Shown here piece after piece: positions 9,868 through 19,796 of a DNA stretch of 64,000 nt (positions are counted from its first letter, which is position 1; each line of letters starts with the position of its first letter). Below the pieces are notes generated by a model. It saw nothing but the letters and a program-made list of their open reading frames with translations, was not told the origin of the DNA and made no database searches. The position numbers were made by a program, and so were the translations under genes. The DNA is from Lewinella sp. 4G2 (lineage in GTDB: Bacteria > Bacteroidota > Bacteroidia > Chitinophagales > Saprospiraceae): assembly GCF_001625015.1 (NCBI RefSeq), contig NZ_LVWJ02000014.1, forward strand, positions 124,001 to 188,000. Direction: 5' to 3'.

Positions 9868-9949
9868 TAGTCGGGTAGTCGGGTAGTGCACGTGTGTCAT
9901 GCACGCACTACTCGACTACCCGACTACCCGACTAAAAACTACCCTACTA
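9868..9949 (-). repeat. Stop-anchored octamer array (TAGTCGGG family)
   Basis: Read on the minus strand, the TAG stop of sprA (9949-9947) is the first TAG of a run spaced mostly 8 nt apart: TAGTAGGG, a variant unit, then TAGTCGGG twice and TAGTCGAG. The array folds back: the arm at 9868-9889 pairs with the inverted arm within 9905-9934, with the loop around TGCATGACACACG. It could act as the sprA transcription terminator. It shares the stop-codon architecture of the 7-nt arrays elsewhere in the window but has a different unit length and sequence. Confidence 0.8.
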
Positions 9950-12900
9950 ATTAAGTTGGAACCTCACCACGATACCCCCACTCGCCGCCGTCTGCGGGAA
10001 GCCGAGCGGATTGAACGGGGTCGTTTTACGGTAATCGAAGAAGGCTCGGAGACCCAGGAGATTATTGACCTGATATTCCACCGATGGCGCGAAACTCAGT
10101 ACGCGGCTACCTTCGGTGATCTCCCTGATCTGTGGGTTGAGGCGCGTAGCGTAGGTCTTCCCGTCCCGTAAGCTGAAGTTGAACTGGATGTCCATATCGC
10201 TTACGTTCAGGCGGCCACCGGAGCGGCTATTGTTGCGGTTGGCGCCGGTTTGGCCGACGTTGTCGCCGGCATCTCCGTCGCGTCGTCTACGCTTGTTCTT
10301 GCCCCCCTGGAGGAAACCGATCTCCACTCCCTGGAGGACGATACCGAAACCACCGACAACTTCCGTACCCACCTGCTCGCTGAGGAGCTTGCTGACGATG
10401 TTGATGCTCCGGTTATTCGTGCTCTGGTAAGCGAAGTTGAAGCTTAAGCCGTTCTGCATCTCCGCCTCGATTGAAATCAGCGGTGCGAAACTCTTAGATT
10501 CCGTAATGTTGGGGATTTCGATTCGCGGGAAGAAGTTCAGGCTTACCGTATCGTACCCGTTTAGCGCCGGGTTAGTGCTTTCTTCCAACGAAGCCAGGTA
10601 ATCCAAACTCGTGCCGTAGCTGCTGATGGTGAATGCCGATTGGTAGCCGTGGGTGATATTAATTCTGCGGAAGACATTACTTAGATTGCCCACCTTATCG
10701 AGCCCGTTGTAGGTGAGTCGCCAGTTCGGGCTGGCCTGCAGGTTAAACGGATTGAGGTCGGAGGTAGCCGCGTCTTCACCACGGTAGGCAGCAAGGAAGG
10801 CGGGCAGGAGGACGTCCTGTTGGTTTGGTCCGTAGCCAAAAGCATACCCTTGCTCGGCCAGTTCCGGATCCTGGTGGGGCGTATTACCCCCGAGGCGTTG
10901 GGAAACGACCAATCGGTTCTCGTCAAAAGTCTCAAACAGGGCGTCCAGCGCCATGGTATCCTGATTGAAGAGGGCGCTCGCGCCACCGTTCGAAAAGGAA
11001 AGAGCTCCATCCCGCACGGGAATGAGGTGCTCAAACTGGGCGTTAGGGTCGGTCTTAGAAGTCACCTTGAACGTCTCCGTATAGTTTTCGGAAAAGGACC
11101 GATCCATCGTCAGTTCCAGGCGGAAGTCGCGGAAGGGTTCGATGGTGGCAGCTACGTCCCAATCACGGGTATAATTCTGAACGACGTCCTGGCTCAAGAG
11201 CGGATTGGACGAGAGAACGCCGGCGGAGGCCATGTCAAAGAGGAAATCATTGTCGCCGCGGCGATCGGCCACGTCCAGTTCACGGATAGTAGGTTGGAGA
11301 CCACCGACGAATCCCCAACCGGGGGAATCAAAACCGTCCGCCAATCCGAAGAAGCTCGGCTCCGGCAGGTAACCGGGGATGACCGTACGGAAGTCCTCAG
11401 AGAAATTACCACGGACGCTACGCAGGGCCAGGAACGGACGGACAATCGCTCGCGTCGCCCCACTCGGGCCATCATTTTTCTTCTTCTTGCGCTTTTTATC
11501 GTCGTCTTCCCCATCTTTATTATCGTCGTCACGGGACGTTGTCTGCGGGCGGGTCCGGCCCTGTCGCTGGGGGCGATTGATCTTGCGGAGAAAGTCGAAC
11601 TGATCGTAGAATTTCTCGAAGTTGAGGTTAGCCGTAAGCTGGCGCGTCTGGCTGTTTTGAATGAGGTTACCCAAACCTTCGTCCTGCAAACTCAACGGTG
11701 CGGCGTTCCAGGAGAAATTGCCGAGGTAGTTGGCGCGGACGTCCAGGAAATCCAGGAAGGGGATATACCGGAGCGGCAATTGGTAGCTGGCGTTAATGCC
11801 CTGGGTGTAGAGTTTGGGTCGGCCACCATTCTGTAGTCCATCCCAGATGGCATCGCGGCGGATTTGGTCCGCATCGGGGTTCCCTAACAGTTCTGTTTCC
11901 CGGGGTTCGTCAATGGTCGTCGCCATGTTGGCGTTGTATCCCAACTTGAGGGAGCGCGTCAGGTCCCAATTCAAGTTATAGGCCCGGACCCAGGTAAATC
12001 GTTTGTTATAAAAGGTGTTGAATTGCTCATCTACCCCGGCGAAGCGGTACTTAGTAGTGGCGAAACTCCGGTCAAGCACGTTCGTAAACGAGAAAGAGTT
12101 AGGTAACGGATTGACATTGATCTCACTCAGTAATTTGAGGTACTTACTCTTCACCCCCTTGAAGGGTTCGAGGGAGCCACCCCTGCCACGCGAGTAGGTA
12201 TAATCCAGGGCACCGGTGTAGTCATTGATCTCTTCCGCTTCGATGAAGGGATCCGATCGCTGCGTTTTGGTGTACCCGTAGCTCAGGCTCAGGTTAGCCG
12301 GACTGAAGGGGCTGTTACCCGTAGCCCCGGCCGGTGCAATACGGACGTTATTTACGTTGATGGCGGTGATCTTATTGATCTCTTGCGCCTGTTCCCGAAT
12401 GGAATCTCTTGCCTCCCGGGTGTCCGCCAGATCGGTCTTTTCCTTCACGCGGATATCCAGATCGTAGGGGTCGTATTCCGGCGTACTTACGTTGCGGCTG
12501 TGTTGGAGGTAAACCGGTAACTGTAGCCCCCACTTCTGCGGGAAAAAACGGTCCACGGAAATATTCGCCGCCAAATCGTACCCGGAAGTGGCCTCCCGGT
12601 TTCTCTCGGTTACGGAATTATCGAGACCACCGAAGCCGATACTGCTATAATTGGCCGCGGCCGTAATGGAACCAAGGTCCGCAAGCTGGATGTCCGCCCG
12701 GGCAAGGCCGGCTACCCCGCCGCGTTCGTCGAGGCCTTCCAGGCGAAGTTCGTTCACCCAGACTTCCGCGCTCAGGCTATTGTTGTTCAGGTCCTCTTCG
12801 TTCTTGAGACCGATCATGAACACCTTGACGAAGCCGAGGTTCGGGTTACCCTTCACGCGAATGGTGTGGGTGATGTTTCGCAGCTTCTCCACGTCAGAGC

Positions 12901-15900
12901 TGGCCTTTGGCTGGAAGGTGGTGGAGTATTCCTGGGTGATCGGGATTCCCGTTTCGTTACGTTCCAGTTTAAGCTCGCGCAGGAGGTCCAGGGGCAGATC
13001 CACCTCGTTTTCCGCCAGCCAGACCGAATCAGCGTAGGATCGGGTGTTGGTAAAGTTGGAGTTTTCCCCCAGAGCTGCGGCGAATCCGGTGGTGTCGGAC
13101 ATTCGCAGCGGCACCTCGTATTCGTAATAGTTCTGTTCGAAGTCGGAACCCATCCGTAGGAAGAGTTTGAGTTCCCCATCCTCTGGCCGGTTGAAGCGGC
13201 TTTCACCGAGGGCTTCGGCGTGGACGAACATCTTCATTTCGTCGTACAGCCGCAGGTCCGTATCGGTGTACTTGAAGACGGCCTTGCGTTCACTGGGCTT
13301 GAGGTTCTGGACCTTCAGGACCAGCGATTGCTCGTTCTGCAGTGTGTTCACCACCCCAATGTTCTGCTCCCGGCGGATACCCGTAGGTAGCACGTAGTTA
13401 AAGGGTTGCCGTGAACTGTTCTCCTCAATGTTGACGGCGTCAATGTTAAACTCTGCGGCGGCCTCACCACCAATCACCGGTGGAGCGTCGCGGAATTCCC
13501 GGTTGTAACGGCGCCAGGAGTTACGTACCAGTTCAAATTCAGCGAAACGGAGTACCGTGGGTGCCTCGAAGCCCGTCATGTACATCCGCATGAAACGAAT
13601 GGAACGGAAATCCTGGATGCCACCTACGGCAACGCGCTGCTCGTCGTTCAGGGGGACGCGGAAACGGAACCAGACCCGGCCATTCGCCGCCTCAATCCGG
13701 TCGGTGATGTAGGGCGTTTGCTCCTGGTCAAATTCCCGTGGGCGGGTTGCACTCTGCACGAAGGGGATCTCGTACTGGAAGTAGCTTTCGGCTTCGTTCA
13801 GGGTGTTGTCCTGGTTGATGTCCTCCGCATCGGGAATGTTAGTCGTACTCTCACGGGTGTTGCCCCGGGTGTTACTGTTGGCCCGGCTGTTACCCTGGAC
13901 GCCGTTCCAACCGATGAAGCGGGTAAGGAAATCCGTCCCGTCGGGATAGCGGTCATTATTGTAGAAGAAGAAGTTGTCATTTGCGGGGTCCTCTTCAATA
14001 AGCTGGCGGGCGGCGGTGTTGGCGCTCCCCACGTCTTCAATGTATTCCGCAAACTTGGCGCGTTCCATTTCGTCGTTGGAGCCATCGAGGCCAACGTCCT
14101 GCAGTTCCCGCGTTTCGGGGTCGTTGTCGAAGCCACGGGTGATCTGTTGGGCTACGGGTACGCGAGACCAGTTGGTTTCATCAACGGGGCGGTTCGGGTT
14201 GGCGGGGCCAGGCAATCCATTTTCGAAAAACTTACGGCTGTCCTTCAGAATGTCTTCCGAGATGTTACCCAGGTTCAGGTAGAGCGTACCCTGCTTTTGG
14301 TCGGCGTCAATGGCCGGCGACTGGGGGTTCATGCCGTCCAGGAAGGGAGAAAGCATCCAGAATTCAACGAATTCGATATTGGCGGACTGGAAATCCGGCG
14401 TCGTCATTTCCCGCATGATACCCGCCCAGCGGGTTTCCGGAGCATTCAGTTTTACCGGAGCGATGGGGTCATTCTCCACCTGTACACCACGGGTCAGGCC
14501 CGGCGTACCAGCGCGGGTATCAAAGTTATAGGGCCCCCGAATGTTGGGGTAGAACACCATATCGAAAGTGGTGAACGGGTTCCGCTGTCGCTGGCTGGGC
14601 GGAATATCGACGTTGGGGAACACCTCCTGCTGGGGCACGAAACTGGCGTAAACGTTGTCCTCATCGTTCGTCAGATTACGGGCATTCGGTTCGGCCCGGA
14701 ACCAGTTCAGCATGGCTCGGTTGGCACCGGAGACAAGATCATTCGTCCGGGTAGCTTCGGGGAAGAGCGGGTTATTGTTCGCCGCATCATTCTGCGGAAT
14801 GGAGGACATGAACCACCGCTGCACGGGCACCATCAGGTCGATCGGGCTGGCCGTCCCCTCGAAGTCATCGAGGTAAACCAATCCGTCCTTATCGTCCCGG
14901 CTGATGTTGATCGCATTACTGTGGCCCGGGCGTAACCAGGCCGTCTCCGCCGTCAGGCTGACGTTGGACGGCGCCGCGGTGCTGTAAAACGGTAGCTTAT
15001 CGACCATCCGGGTGATGAAGCCGGACTCCCGCTGGTAGGTAGCGTCCAACCCGTAGATCGTGTTATTGATGGGGTCTTCGCCCAGGTTAACCTTCTGGGT
15101 AAAGGGCCGCTCAAAGAGTTTCATGTAGGTACCCCCGACGCTGAAATTGTCGTTGATCTCGTAGTCCGCCCGTAGCCCCAGCATCGTTTTGGTCTGGAGG
15201 CTAAAAATGGTATTGTCCTCAAAGGAGACATTGATCGGCACCCCGGAACTCAGGATGGCATCATTAAGGATCCTTACGCGGCCGGTGGAGTAGTCCACCG
15301 AATAATCCCGGCCTTCCTGCAGCAGGGCGCCACCCGCCGTCACGCGTACGGACCCCGGGGGAATGTTGAAGGCACCGAGACTGATCTCAGATTGCACGCT
15401 CGACTTATAGGAGCCCCGGATCGCAAAGCGGTTCTTTTCGGGGAACTCCCGCGCTTGGAAGATCGTCGAGTCGTAAAGTTCCTGGTAGACGAAACGGTCG
15501 CGGTCCTCCGGCGCAAGGCGGGCGGAAAGGTCGCTACCGAAGGGCTCCAGCGTAGGGAAGTAGATCCGGCCGGTCGTCGGGTTGATGGTGATGCCCGGTA
15601 CGAAGTCAAAGACACCATCGGGGGCGGGGTCCAGCTGGGTATTGAGACGGTCCAGGTTGAAGGCACGAATCAACGGTAAGCCCTGTACCTGCGGTCCGTT
15701 TGGCTCAGCTGATAAGGGTACGGGAAGGAAGCGCTTGAAACCCTCTCCTGGGTCTTCGTACTGGATGTCGAGACGGAAGTCTTCCTCATTCACCTGGTAG
15801 GCACCGAGGGAGTAGACGTTCTTCATCATCAGATCCCAGGTAGGCTCCCCTACCCGTTGGGTGGAGGACTTCAGCATTTTGGTGAAGAGTACCTGGGTAG

Positions 15901-17563
15901 CGAAGGTGCTCGTATCCCGCATCGGCCGGTTGGGGTTGGTCGTATTGGCCAATTGACCGGTACTGTTATCGGTATTCACGGAAAGCTCACCTACCCGGAA
16001 GATATTTCCGTTGTACTTGTAGCGGTAAGAAACGGCCACGACCTGGTCGGGCTGCACGTTGATGTTCAGGGAGATGAAGCCCAGTTCCGGGTGCACCGTG
16101 TATTCCCGGGGCTGGAGTTTACGGGCAGACACCTTCTCGAAGTCACGGATCTGCTGGAGGCCGAAGCGAGCCGATTGGAGTGTAGAAACCGCCTGGTCGA
16201 TATTCCGGACGGATTCTCCAGCGTTGACGATCCTTCCGTAGAGGTCGTTAGCACCGTTATCCGGCAGGCGGACGTCGCTGGGGCATATCTGGCTGTAGCG
16301 ATCGTCGGTGGCATTAACGTCGACGGCGCCGGGGTTGGTCAGGTTCCTTTCGTTGGGCTCGGAAAGGTCGGCAAGGGCAATAATGTCCCGGACTTCAAAG
16401 ACCTCGTTCCGGTCATTCGTAATCCAAACCTCAATGTTTTCGGCGTGAAAGAGGCTATTGATCTGGGGGAGATTCTCCAGGGCATCCTCGTAGACGTCGC
16501 GGTTGTAGTGGCTGAGGAAGAAGTGGCGGTTTTCGTCGTAGCTATCGGCGTAGACCTCGAACTCAGCGAGCTGGCTGCCACCTTCGATGGTCAGCTTCTC
16601 GCGTTGGCTCCGCTGCTGGGAAGCGATGGCCGTCAGTTTCAGGTGGCCAAACTGTAGTTCGGTTTTAAGGCCGAAGAGGGACTGCGCTCCTTCGATCAGG
16701 GTACCGCGGAGGGGAAGGCTGACGTCACCCGCTTCGATCTTGCGGAGGATGTCATCTTCCGAGAAGGCCTCGGAGTTGTAGTCCAGCTTGATCTGGTTAT
16801 CAAAGTTGAAGGTCGTTCCGGTGTTGTAATTGGTATTCAGTTTGAGCTTATCCCCGATCTGGCCCACCACGTTCATGTTGATGTCCATGTCGAAATCGAA
16901 GATCGTATTGCGGCGAAATTGCTCAACGATGAAGGGGTTATCCTGAAACTGGTAATTCACCCCGAAGCTGAGGTCCACCCCACCCTGCGGCTGGATGCTG
17001 ATCTCCGTCCCCCCGAAGAGGTTGCTGATCACGTCCGGGTCCAGCTCAATATCGGCCAACGGGTCGCCAATATTGACGGCATCATCGGGGTTACCGACGC
17101 CGGCCAGGTTCTGGAAGTACTTGTTCTTTTGCTGCTCCTGCTGGTACTGGAGGTACTCGTCAAAAGTCAGGTAGGTTGGTGGCCGGAAGTCAAACTGGCC
17201 CATCTTTTCCCGGACGATGTAGGTGCCCGTTTCGGGGTCGTATTCTACTTCCCGCGTTACGCTGGCGGGGTCCTTCAGGTCAATTACGTTGCGGTTCGGG
17301 TCGTCGATGAAGTTACCCTGGCGGTCGCGGAGGGGCGGGAGGGTATCGATTGTGGAGGTGGGTAGATCGAGTTGCGGGTTGCGCGTTGCGTGGTCGCCAC
17401 TCGCTGTACCATACTCGACGTTCGAATACTGAAAGGTGACGGCCTCGAAGAGCTCCCGCACCACATCGGGTGCCTGGCCTTCCGGGGCGTCGGTTGTGTA
17501 AGGGGCGTAAGTGAAACTAAGTGAGAGTAAAGCAGAACCTACGGCGAGTAAAATCTTATTCAT
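9947..17563 (-). CDS. sprA: Cell-surface protein SprA, type IX secretion outer-membrane translocon
   Basis: 2538 residues, the usual size for SprA (about 2400-2500). The signal peptide is MNKILLAVGSALLSLSFTYA. The body has the features of the family: an acidic N-terminal part, repeated beta-strand segments over its whole length (GDVSLPLRGTLIEGAQSLFGLKTELQFG, LYLNLGNISED, VWVNELRLEGLDE) and an aromatic last strand GGIVVRFQLN. SprA forms the very large outer-membrane barrel through which type IX substrates, including gliding adhesins, leave the cell. Position directly downstream of ruvA matches the conserved ruvA-sprA order of Bacteroidota. A short run of Asp then Lys/Arg at about residues 2005-2030 looks like an inserted flexible loop. 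Its TAG stop is embedded in an octamer hairpin array. Confidence 0.97.
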   Translation of the reverse strand: MNKILLAVGSALLSLSFTYAPYTTDAPEGQAPDVVRELFEAVTFQYSNVEYGTASGDHATRNPQLDLPTSTIDTLPPLRDRQGNFIDDPNRNVIDLKDPASVTREVEYDPETGTYIVREKMGQFDFRPPTYLTFDEYLQYQQEQQKNKYFQNLAGVGNPDDAVNIGDPLADIELDPDVISNLFGGTEISIQPQGGVDLSFGVNYQFQDNPFIVEQFRRNTIFDFDMDINMNVVGQIGDKLKLNTNYNTGTTFNFDNQIKLDYNSEAFSEDDILRKIEAGDVSLPLRGTLIEGAQSLFGLKTELQFGHLKLTAIASQQRSQREKLTIEGGSQLAEFEVYADSYDENRHFFLSHYNRDVYEDALENLPQINSLFHAENIEVWITNDRNEVFEVRDIIALADLSEPNERNLTNPGAVDVNATDDRYSQICPSDVRLPDNGANDLYGRIVNAGESVRNIDQAVSTLQSARFGLQQIRDFEKVSARKLQPREYTVHPELGFISLNINVQPDQVVAVSYRYKYNGNIFRVGELSVNTDNSTGQLANTTNPNRPMRDTSTFATQVLFTKMLKSSTQRVGEPTWDLMMKNVYSLGAYQVNEEDFRLDIQYEDPGEGFKRFLPVPLSAEPNGPQVQGLPLIRAFNLDRLNTQLDPAPDGVFDFVPGITINPTTGRIYFPTLEPFGSDLSARLAPEDRDRFVYQELYDSTIFQAREFPEKNRFAIRGSYKSSVQSEISLGAFNIPPGSVRVTAGGALLQEGRDYSVDYSTGRVRILNDAILSSGVPINVSFEDNTIFSLQTKTMLGLRADYEINDNFSVGGTYMKLFERPFTQKVNLGEDPINNTIYGLDATYQRESGFITRMVDKLPFYSTAAPSNVSLTAETAWLRPGHSNAINISRDDKDGLVYLDDFEGTASPIDLMVPVQRWFMSSIPQNDAANNNPLFPEATRTNDLVSGANRAMLNWFRAEPNARNLTNDEDNVYASFVPQQEVFPNVDIPPSQRQRNPFTTFDMVFYPNIRGPYNFDTRAGTPGLTRGVQVENDPIAPVKLNAPETRWAGIMREMTTPDFQSANIEFVEFWMLSPFLDGMNPQSPAIDADQKQGTLYLNLGNISEDILKDSRKFFENGLPGPANPNRPVDETNWSRVPVAQQITRGFDNDPETRELQDVGLDGSNDEMERAKFAEYIEDVGSANTAARQLIEEDPANDNFFFYNNDRYPDGTDFLTRFIGWNGVQGNSRANSNTRGNTRESTTNIPDAEDINQDNTLNEAESYFQYEIPFVQSATRPREFDQEQTPYITDRIEAANGRVWFRFRVPLNDEQRVAVGGIQDFRSIRFMRMYMTGFEAPTVLRFAEFELVRNSWRRYNREFRDAPPVIGGEAAAEFNIDAVNIEENSSRQPFNYVLPTGIRREQNIGVVNTLQNEQSLVLKVQNLKPSERKAVFKYTDTDLRLYDEMKMFVHAEALGESRFNRPEDGELKLFLRMGSDFEQNYYEYEVPLRMSDTTGFAAALGENSNFTNTRSYADSVWLAENEVDLPLDLLRELKLERNETGIPITQEYSTTFQPKASSDVEKLRNITHTIRVKGNPNLGFVKVFMIGLKNEEDLNNNSLSAEVWVNELRLEGLDERGGVAGLARADIQLADLGSITAAANYSSIGFGGLDNSVTERNREATSGYDLAANISVDRFFPQKWGLQLPVYLQHSRNVSTPEYDPYDLDIRVKEKTDLADTREARDSIREQAQEINKITAINVNNVRIAPAGATGNSPFSPANLSLSYGYTKTQRSDPFIEAEEINDYTGALDYTYSRGRGGSLEPFKGVKSKYLKLLSEINVNPLPNSFSFTNVLDRSFATTKYRFAGVDEQFNTFYNKRFTWVRAYNLNWDLTRSLKLGYNANMATTIDEPRETELLGNPDADQIRRDAIWDGLQNGGRPKLYTQGINASYQLPLRYIPFLDFLDVRANYLGNFSWNAAPLSLQDEGLGNLIQNSQTRQLTANLNFEKFYDQFDFLRKINRPQRQGRTRPQTTSRDDDNKDGEDDDKKRKKKKNDGPSGATRAIVRPFLALRSVRGNFSEDFRTVIPGYLPEPSFFGLADGFDSPGWGFVGGLQPTIRELDVADRRGDNDFLFDMASAGVLSSNPLLSQDVVQNYTRDWDVAATIEPFRDFRLELTMDRSFSENYTETFKVTSKTDPNAQFEHLIPVRDGALSFSNGGASALFNQDTMALDALFETFDENRLVVSQRLGGNTPHQDPELAEQGYAFGYGPNQQDVLLPAFLAAYRGEDAATSDLNPFNLQASPNWRLTYNGLDKVGNLSNVFRRINITHGYQSAFTISSYGTSLDYLASLEESTNPALNGYDTVSLNFFPRIEIPNITESKSFAPLISIEAEMQNGLSFNFAYQSTNNRSINIVSKLLSEQVGTEVVGGFGIVLQGVEIGFLQGGKNKRRRRDGDAGDNVGQTGANRNNSRSGGRLNVSDMDIQFNFSLRDGKTYATRLNPQIREITEGSRVLSFAPSVEYQVNNLLGLRAFFDYRKTTPFNPLGFPQTAASGGIVVRFQLN

Positions 17564-17706
17564 AGAAAGTCCGAATAAAGGCCCGGGATTATGTGGGCGC
17601 CCACCAGAAACGGCAGATAGTTGCGAAAACTGTACCGCTGGTTGATTTTAATAGAAAGCACGGGCTCAGGAAGGCAGCCCGATTGGGGGGATAAATCAGG
17701 TTCCGA

Positions 17707-18297
17707 CTAAGACGAAAGCTCCCGCAGTGCGAGTTTGATCATCTTCTCCGTTCCGGCGCCGGTTTCTTTCGCCAACACTTTGTTAAGCGCGCGTTGCACG
17801 GCGGGCCGGGCGAAGCCCAGGTTTACCAAGGCAGATAACGCCTCCGCCCGCTCGGTATTGCTTTGTGGGGAGAGCATTGTCGGGGCCGCGAAGGAATCTT
17901 TCATCAATTTGTCCTTCAGGTCCAAAATGATGCGCTGCGCCGTTTTCGGGCCGATGCCCTTCACCTTGCGGATACTGGCTACGTCTTCTCCCAAAATCGC
18001 CTGCCGTACCTCGTCCGGATTCATGCTCGAAAGCACGATCAGGGCCGTAGATGGGCCTACCCCGCTCACGCTGATCAGCAGGCGAAACAGGTTACGTTCC
18101 GTCTCGTCGTAAAAACCAAACAGGGTCTGCTGGTCTTCCTTCACGTGGAAGTGGGTCAGCAACTTAGCCTTGGTGGCGCTCTCGATCTTGGTGTAGGTAA
18201 ACAAACTGATATTGATGTGGTACCCTAGCCCCCCGGCTTCGATGACAACGAAGCTCGGATTCTTGTGCGCAATCGGCCCGGTAACGTAGGTGATCAT
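17707..18297 (-). CDS. ruvA: Holliday junction branch migration protein RuvA
   Basis: 196 residues, normal length. The N-terminal OB-fold (MITYVTGPIAHKNPSFVVIEAGGLGYHINIS) is followed by two helix-hairpin-helix motifs (ISVSGVGPSTALIVL, ~75-90; VKGIGPKTAQRIILDL, ~112-127) that contact DNA, and a C-terminal domain III (ALSALVNLGFARPAVQRAL) that binds RuvB. Two RuvA tetramers clamp a Holliday junction so the RuvB motor can move it. The gene heads the minus-strand run into sprA, an arrangement common in this phylum. Confidence 0.97.
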   Translation of the reverse strand: MITYVTGPIAHKNPSFVVIEAGGLGYHINISLFTYTKIESATKAKLLTHFHVKEDQQTLFGFYDETERNLFRLLISVSGVGPSTALIVLSSMNPDEVRQAILGEDVASIRKVKGIGPKTAQRIILDLKDKLMKDSFAAPTMLSPQSNTERAEALSALVNLGFARPAVQRALNKVLAKETGAGTEKMIKLALRELSS

Positions 18298-18367
18298 TTT
18301 AGTCAGTTTTACTGGCTAGCCCCCAAAATCCTTTTAAGAATGCGGGGGCCGGCTCATTTACGGGCCG

Positions 18368-18375
18368 CAAAGATA
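18368..18375 (-). promoter_or_regulatory. -7 promoter element TATCTTTG for ruvA
   Basis: Exact TAnnTTTG match on the minus strand, about 70 nt upstream of the ruvA ATG. No TTTG box at 19 nt spacing. It lies in the divergent gap shared with the dipeptide epimerase gene. Confidence 0.4.
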
Positions 18376-18460
18376 ACCTTAATGGCTGACTGTCAGGCCG
18401 GTTGAATGCTGACGGTTTTTGTCAGTTATGCGCCCCGAGGGAGCACGCTATTTACTATGT

Positions 18461-18477
18461 GGCGCTGCCGCGGGTGC
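18461..18477 (+). repeat. Dispersed imperfect palindrome, copy 2
   Basis: GGCGCTGCCGCGGGTGC in the divergent gap between ruvA and the epimerase gene, preceded by TTTACTATGT and followed by GGTGCAAATGGG. Copies 3 and 5 have near-identical flanks, so the full element is longer than the 17-bp core. Confidence 0.85.
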
Positions 18478-18592
18478 GGTGCAAATGGGTAATGCGCCGG
18501 GCCGACAGACCTCCGCCCCAAACCAAAAGAAGTAGCGGACTACGGAGGGGCCAAACCTCAAACGACGCTAAGTTTTGTGGTAAATTTCCCCC

Positions 18593-19621
18593 ATGCAGAT
18601 CATCGTCCACCCTAAAGTTCTTCCCCTGGCCAATCCCTTCCGCATTGCCCACGAGTCCCGGACGGAGCAACCCACCCTCATCGTGGAATTGGTGGACGCC
18701 ACCGGCCGGTCCGGATTCGGGGAAGCCGCCATGACGCGGTATTATAGTCTTGACTCGGCGGAATGCGCTAGCGCCCTACAAAACCTCGCACCTGCGTTAG
18801 CGCTCAGAAAATCGTTGAGCCCCGCAGCACTGCATGACTTCCTGGACCGCGAAGCCCCTACCCTCCACCCCTTCCTCCGCTGCGCATTAGACGTCGCCGC
18901 ACACGACCTGGAAGGCAAGCACCAAAACAAGAGAATCGGAGAACTCTGGGACCAACCCGCCCGCCGGACCCCTACCTGCTACACGATCGGGATGGGCAGC
19001 ATCCCCGAAATGGTGGCTAAAGTCAAAGCCTTCCCCTGGCCGCTCTACAAAATTAAACTCGGTGGTGATGGGGATGACCTGGACATTATTCGCGCCCTCC
19101 GCAACGTGACGGACGCCCCCTTCTACGTGGATGCCAATACCGGCTGGACCGCGCAGCAAACCATCGACTACGCACCCGAACTGCAAGCAATGGGCGTCCT
19201 CCTCATCGAACAGCCCCTCCTGGTAGCGGACGAAGCGGGGCAGGCACGCGTAAAGGCCGCCAGCCCCCTCCCCATCATCGCCGACGAAAGCTGCCAAACG
19301 GAGGCCGATGTGGCGAAGTGCGCCGAACTTTTCGACGGCATCAACATCAAGATCGTAAAGTGCGGTGGCCTCCTGCCCGCTCGCCGGATGATCCAAATGG
19401 CCCGAGAACGGAAACTGCAAGTAATGGCGGGGTGTATGACCGAATCCAGCTTCGGTATCAGCGCCATCGCCCAACTCCTGCCGGAACTGGACTATGCGGA
19501 TATGGACGGGGCCATGTTGCTGGCCAAGGACCCAGGCGAAGGCGTGACCTTCGACCCCCGGACCGGGCTGGCTATTTACCCCGATCGCCCAGGAACGGGG
19601 GCCCGGTGGCGGAATGAATAA
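18593..19621 (+). CDS. Dipeptide (L-Ala-D/L-Glu) epimerase, enolase superfamily
   Basis: 342 residues, cytoplasmic. Catalytic lysines of the KxK motif are present (Lys153 and Lys155 in YKIKLGG), as are the three metal ligands Asp180 (VDANTGW), Glu206 (IEQPL) and Asp231 (ADES), and the opposite lysine Lys256 in NIKIVKCGG. The IKCGG signature and short N-terminal capping domain fit dipeptide epimerases rather than mandelate racemases or o-succinylbenzoate synthases. The enzyme would epimerise L-Ala-D-Glu from murein turnover to L-Ala-L-Glu for reuse, though other dipeptides are possible. Transcribed divergently from ruvA; a hairpin terminator lies about 105 nt downstream. Confidence 0.9.
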   Translation: MQIIVHPKVLPLANPFRIAHESRTEQPTLIVELVDATGRSGFGEAAMTRYYSLDSAECASALQNLAPALALRKSLSPAALHDFLDREAPTLHPFLRCALDVAAHDLEGKHQNKRIGELWDQPARRTPTCYTIGMGSIPEMVAKVKAFPWPLYKIKLGGDGDDLDIIRALRNVTDAPFYVDANTGWTAQQTIDYAPELQAMGVLLIEQPLLVADEAGQARVKAASPLPIIADESCQTEADVAKCAELFDGINIKIVKCGGLLPARRMIQMARERKLQVMAGCMTESSFGISAIAQLLPELDYADMDGAMLLAKDPGEGVTFDPRTGLAIYPDRPGTGARWRNE

Positions 19622-19726
19622 AGTTGATGGATGGGGACCGAAAAAAAGAACCCCCGTACCCGTCATAGAGGGTCGGAGGCTCGTTTTACACTCACTAGTA
19701 TATGAAACTTAATCAACTGCATCTTT

Positions 19727-19750
19727 AACCCGAAGAAATCGGGTTTTGTT
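19727..19750 (+). terminator. Rho-independent terminator after the epimerase gene
   Basis: 7-bp stem AACCCGA/TCGGGTT with loop AGAAA, followed by TTGTTA. Lies between convergent genes and may serve both directions, though only the plus side has a T-rich tail. Confidence 0.6.
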
Positions 19751-19796
19751 ATTTGTGGCGACAAATTAATTTCATAATGTTTTGTCAACCACGAAG

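Noticed and set aside
13718-14935. 405-residue open frame opposite sprA
   Set aside because: Antisense shadow of sprA; no recognisable domain or signal.
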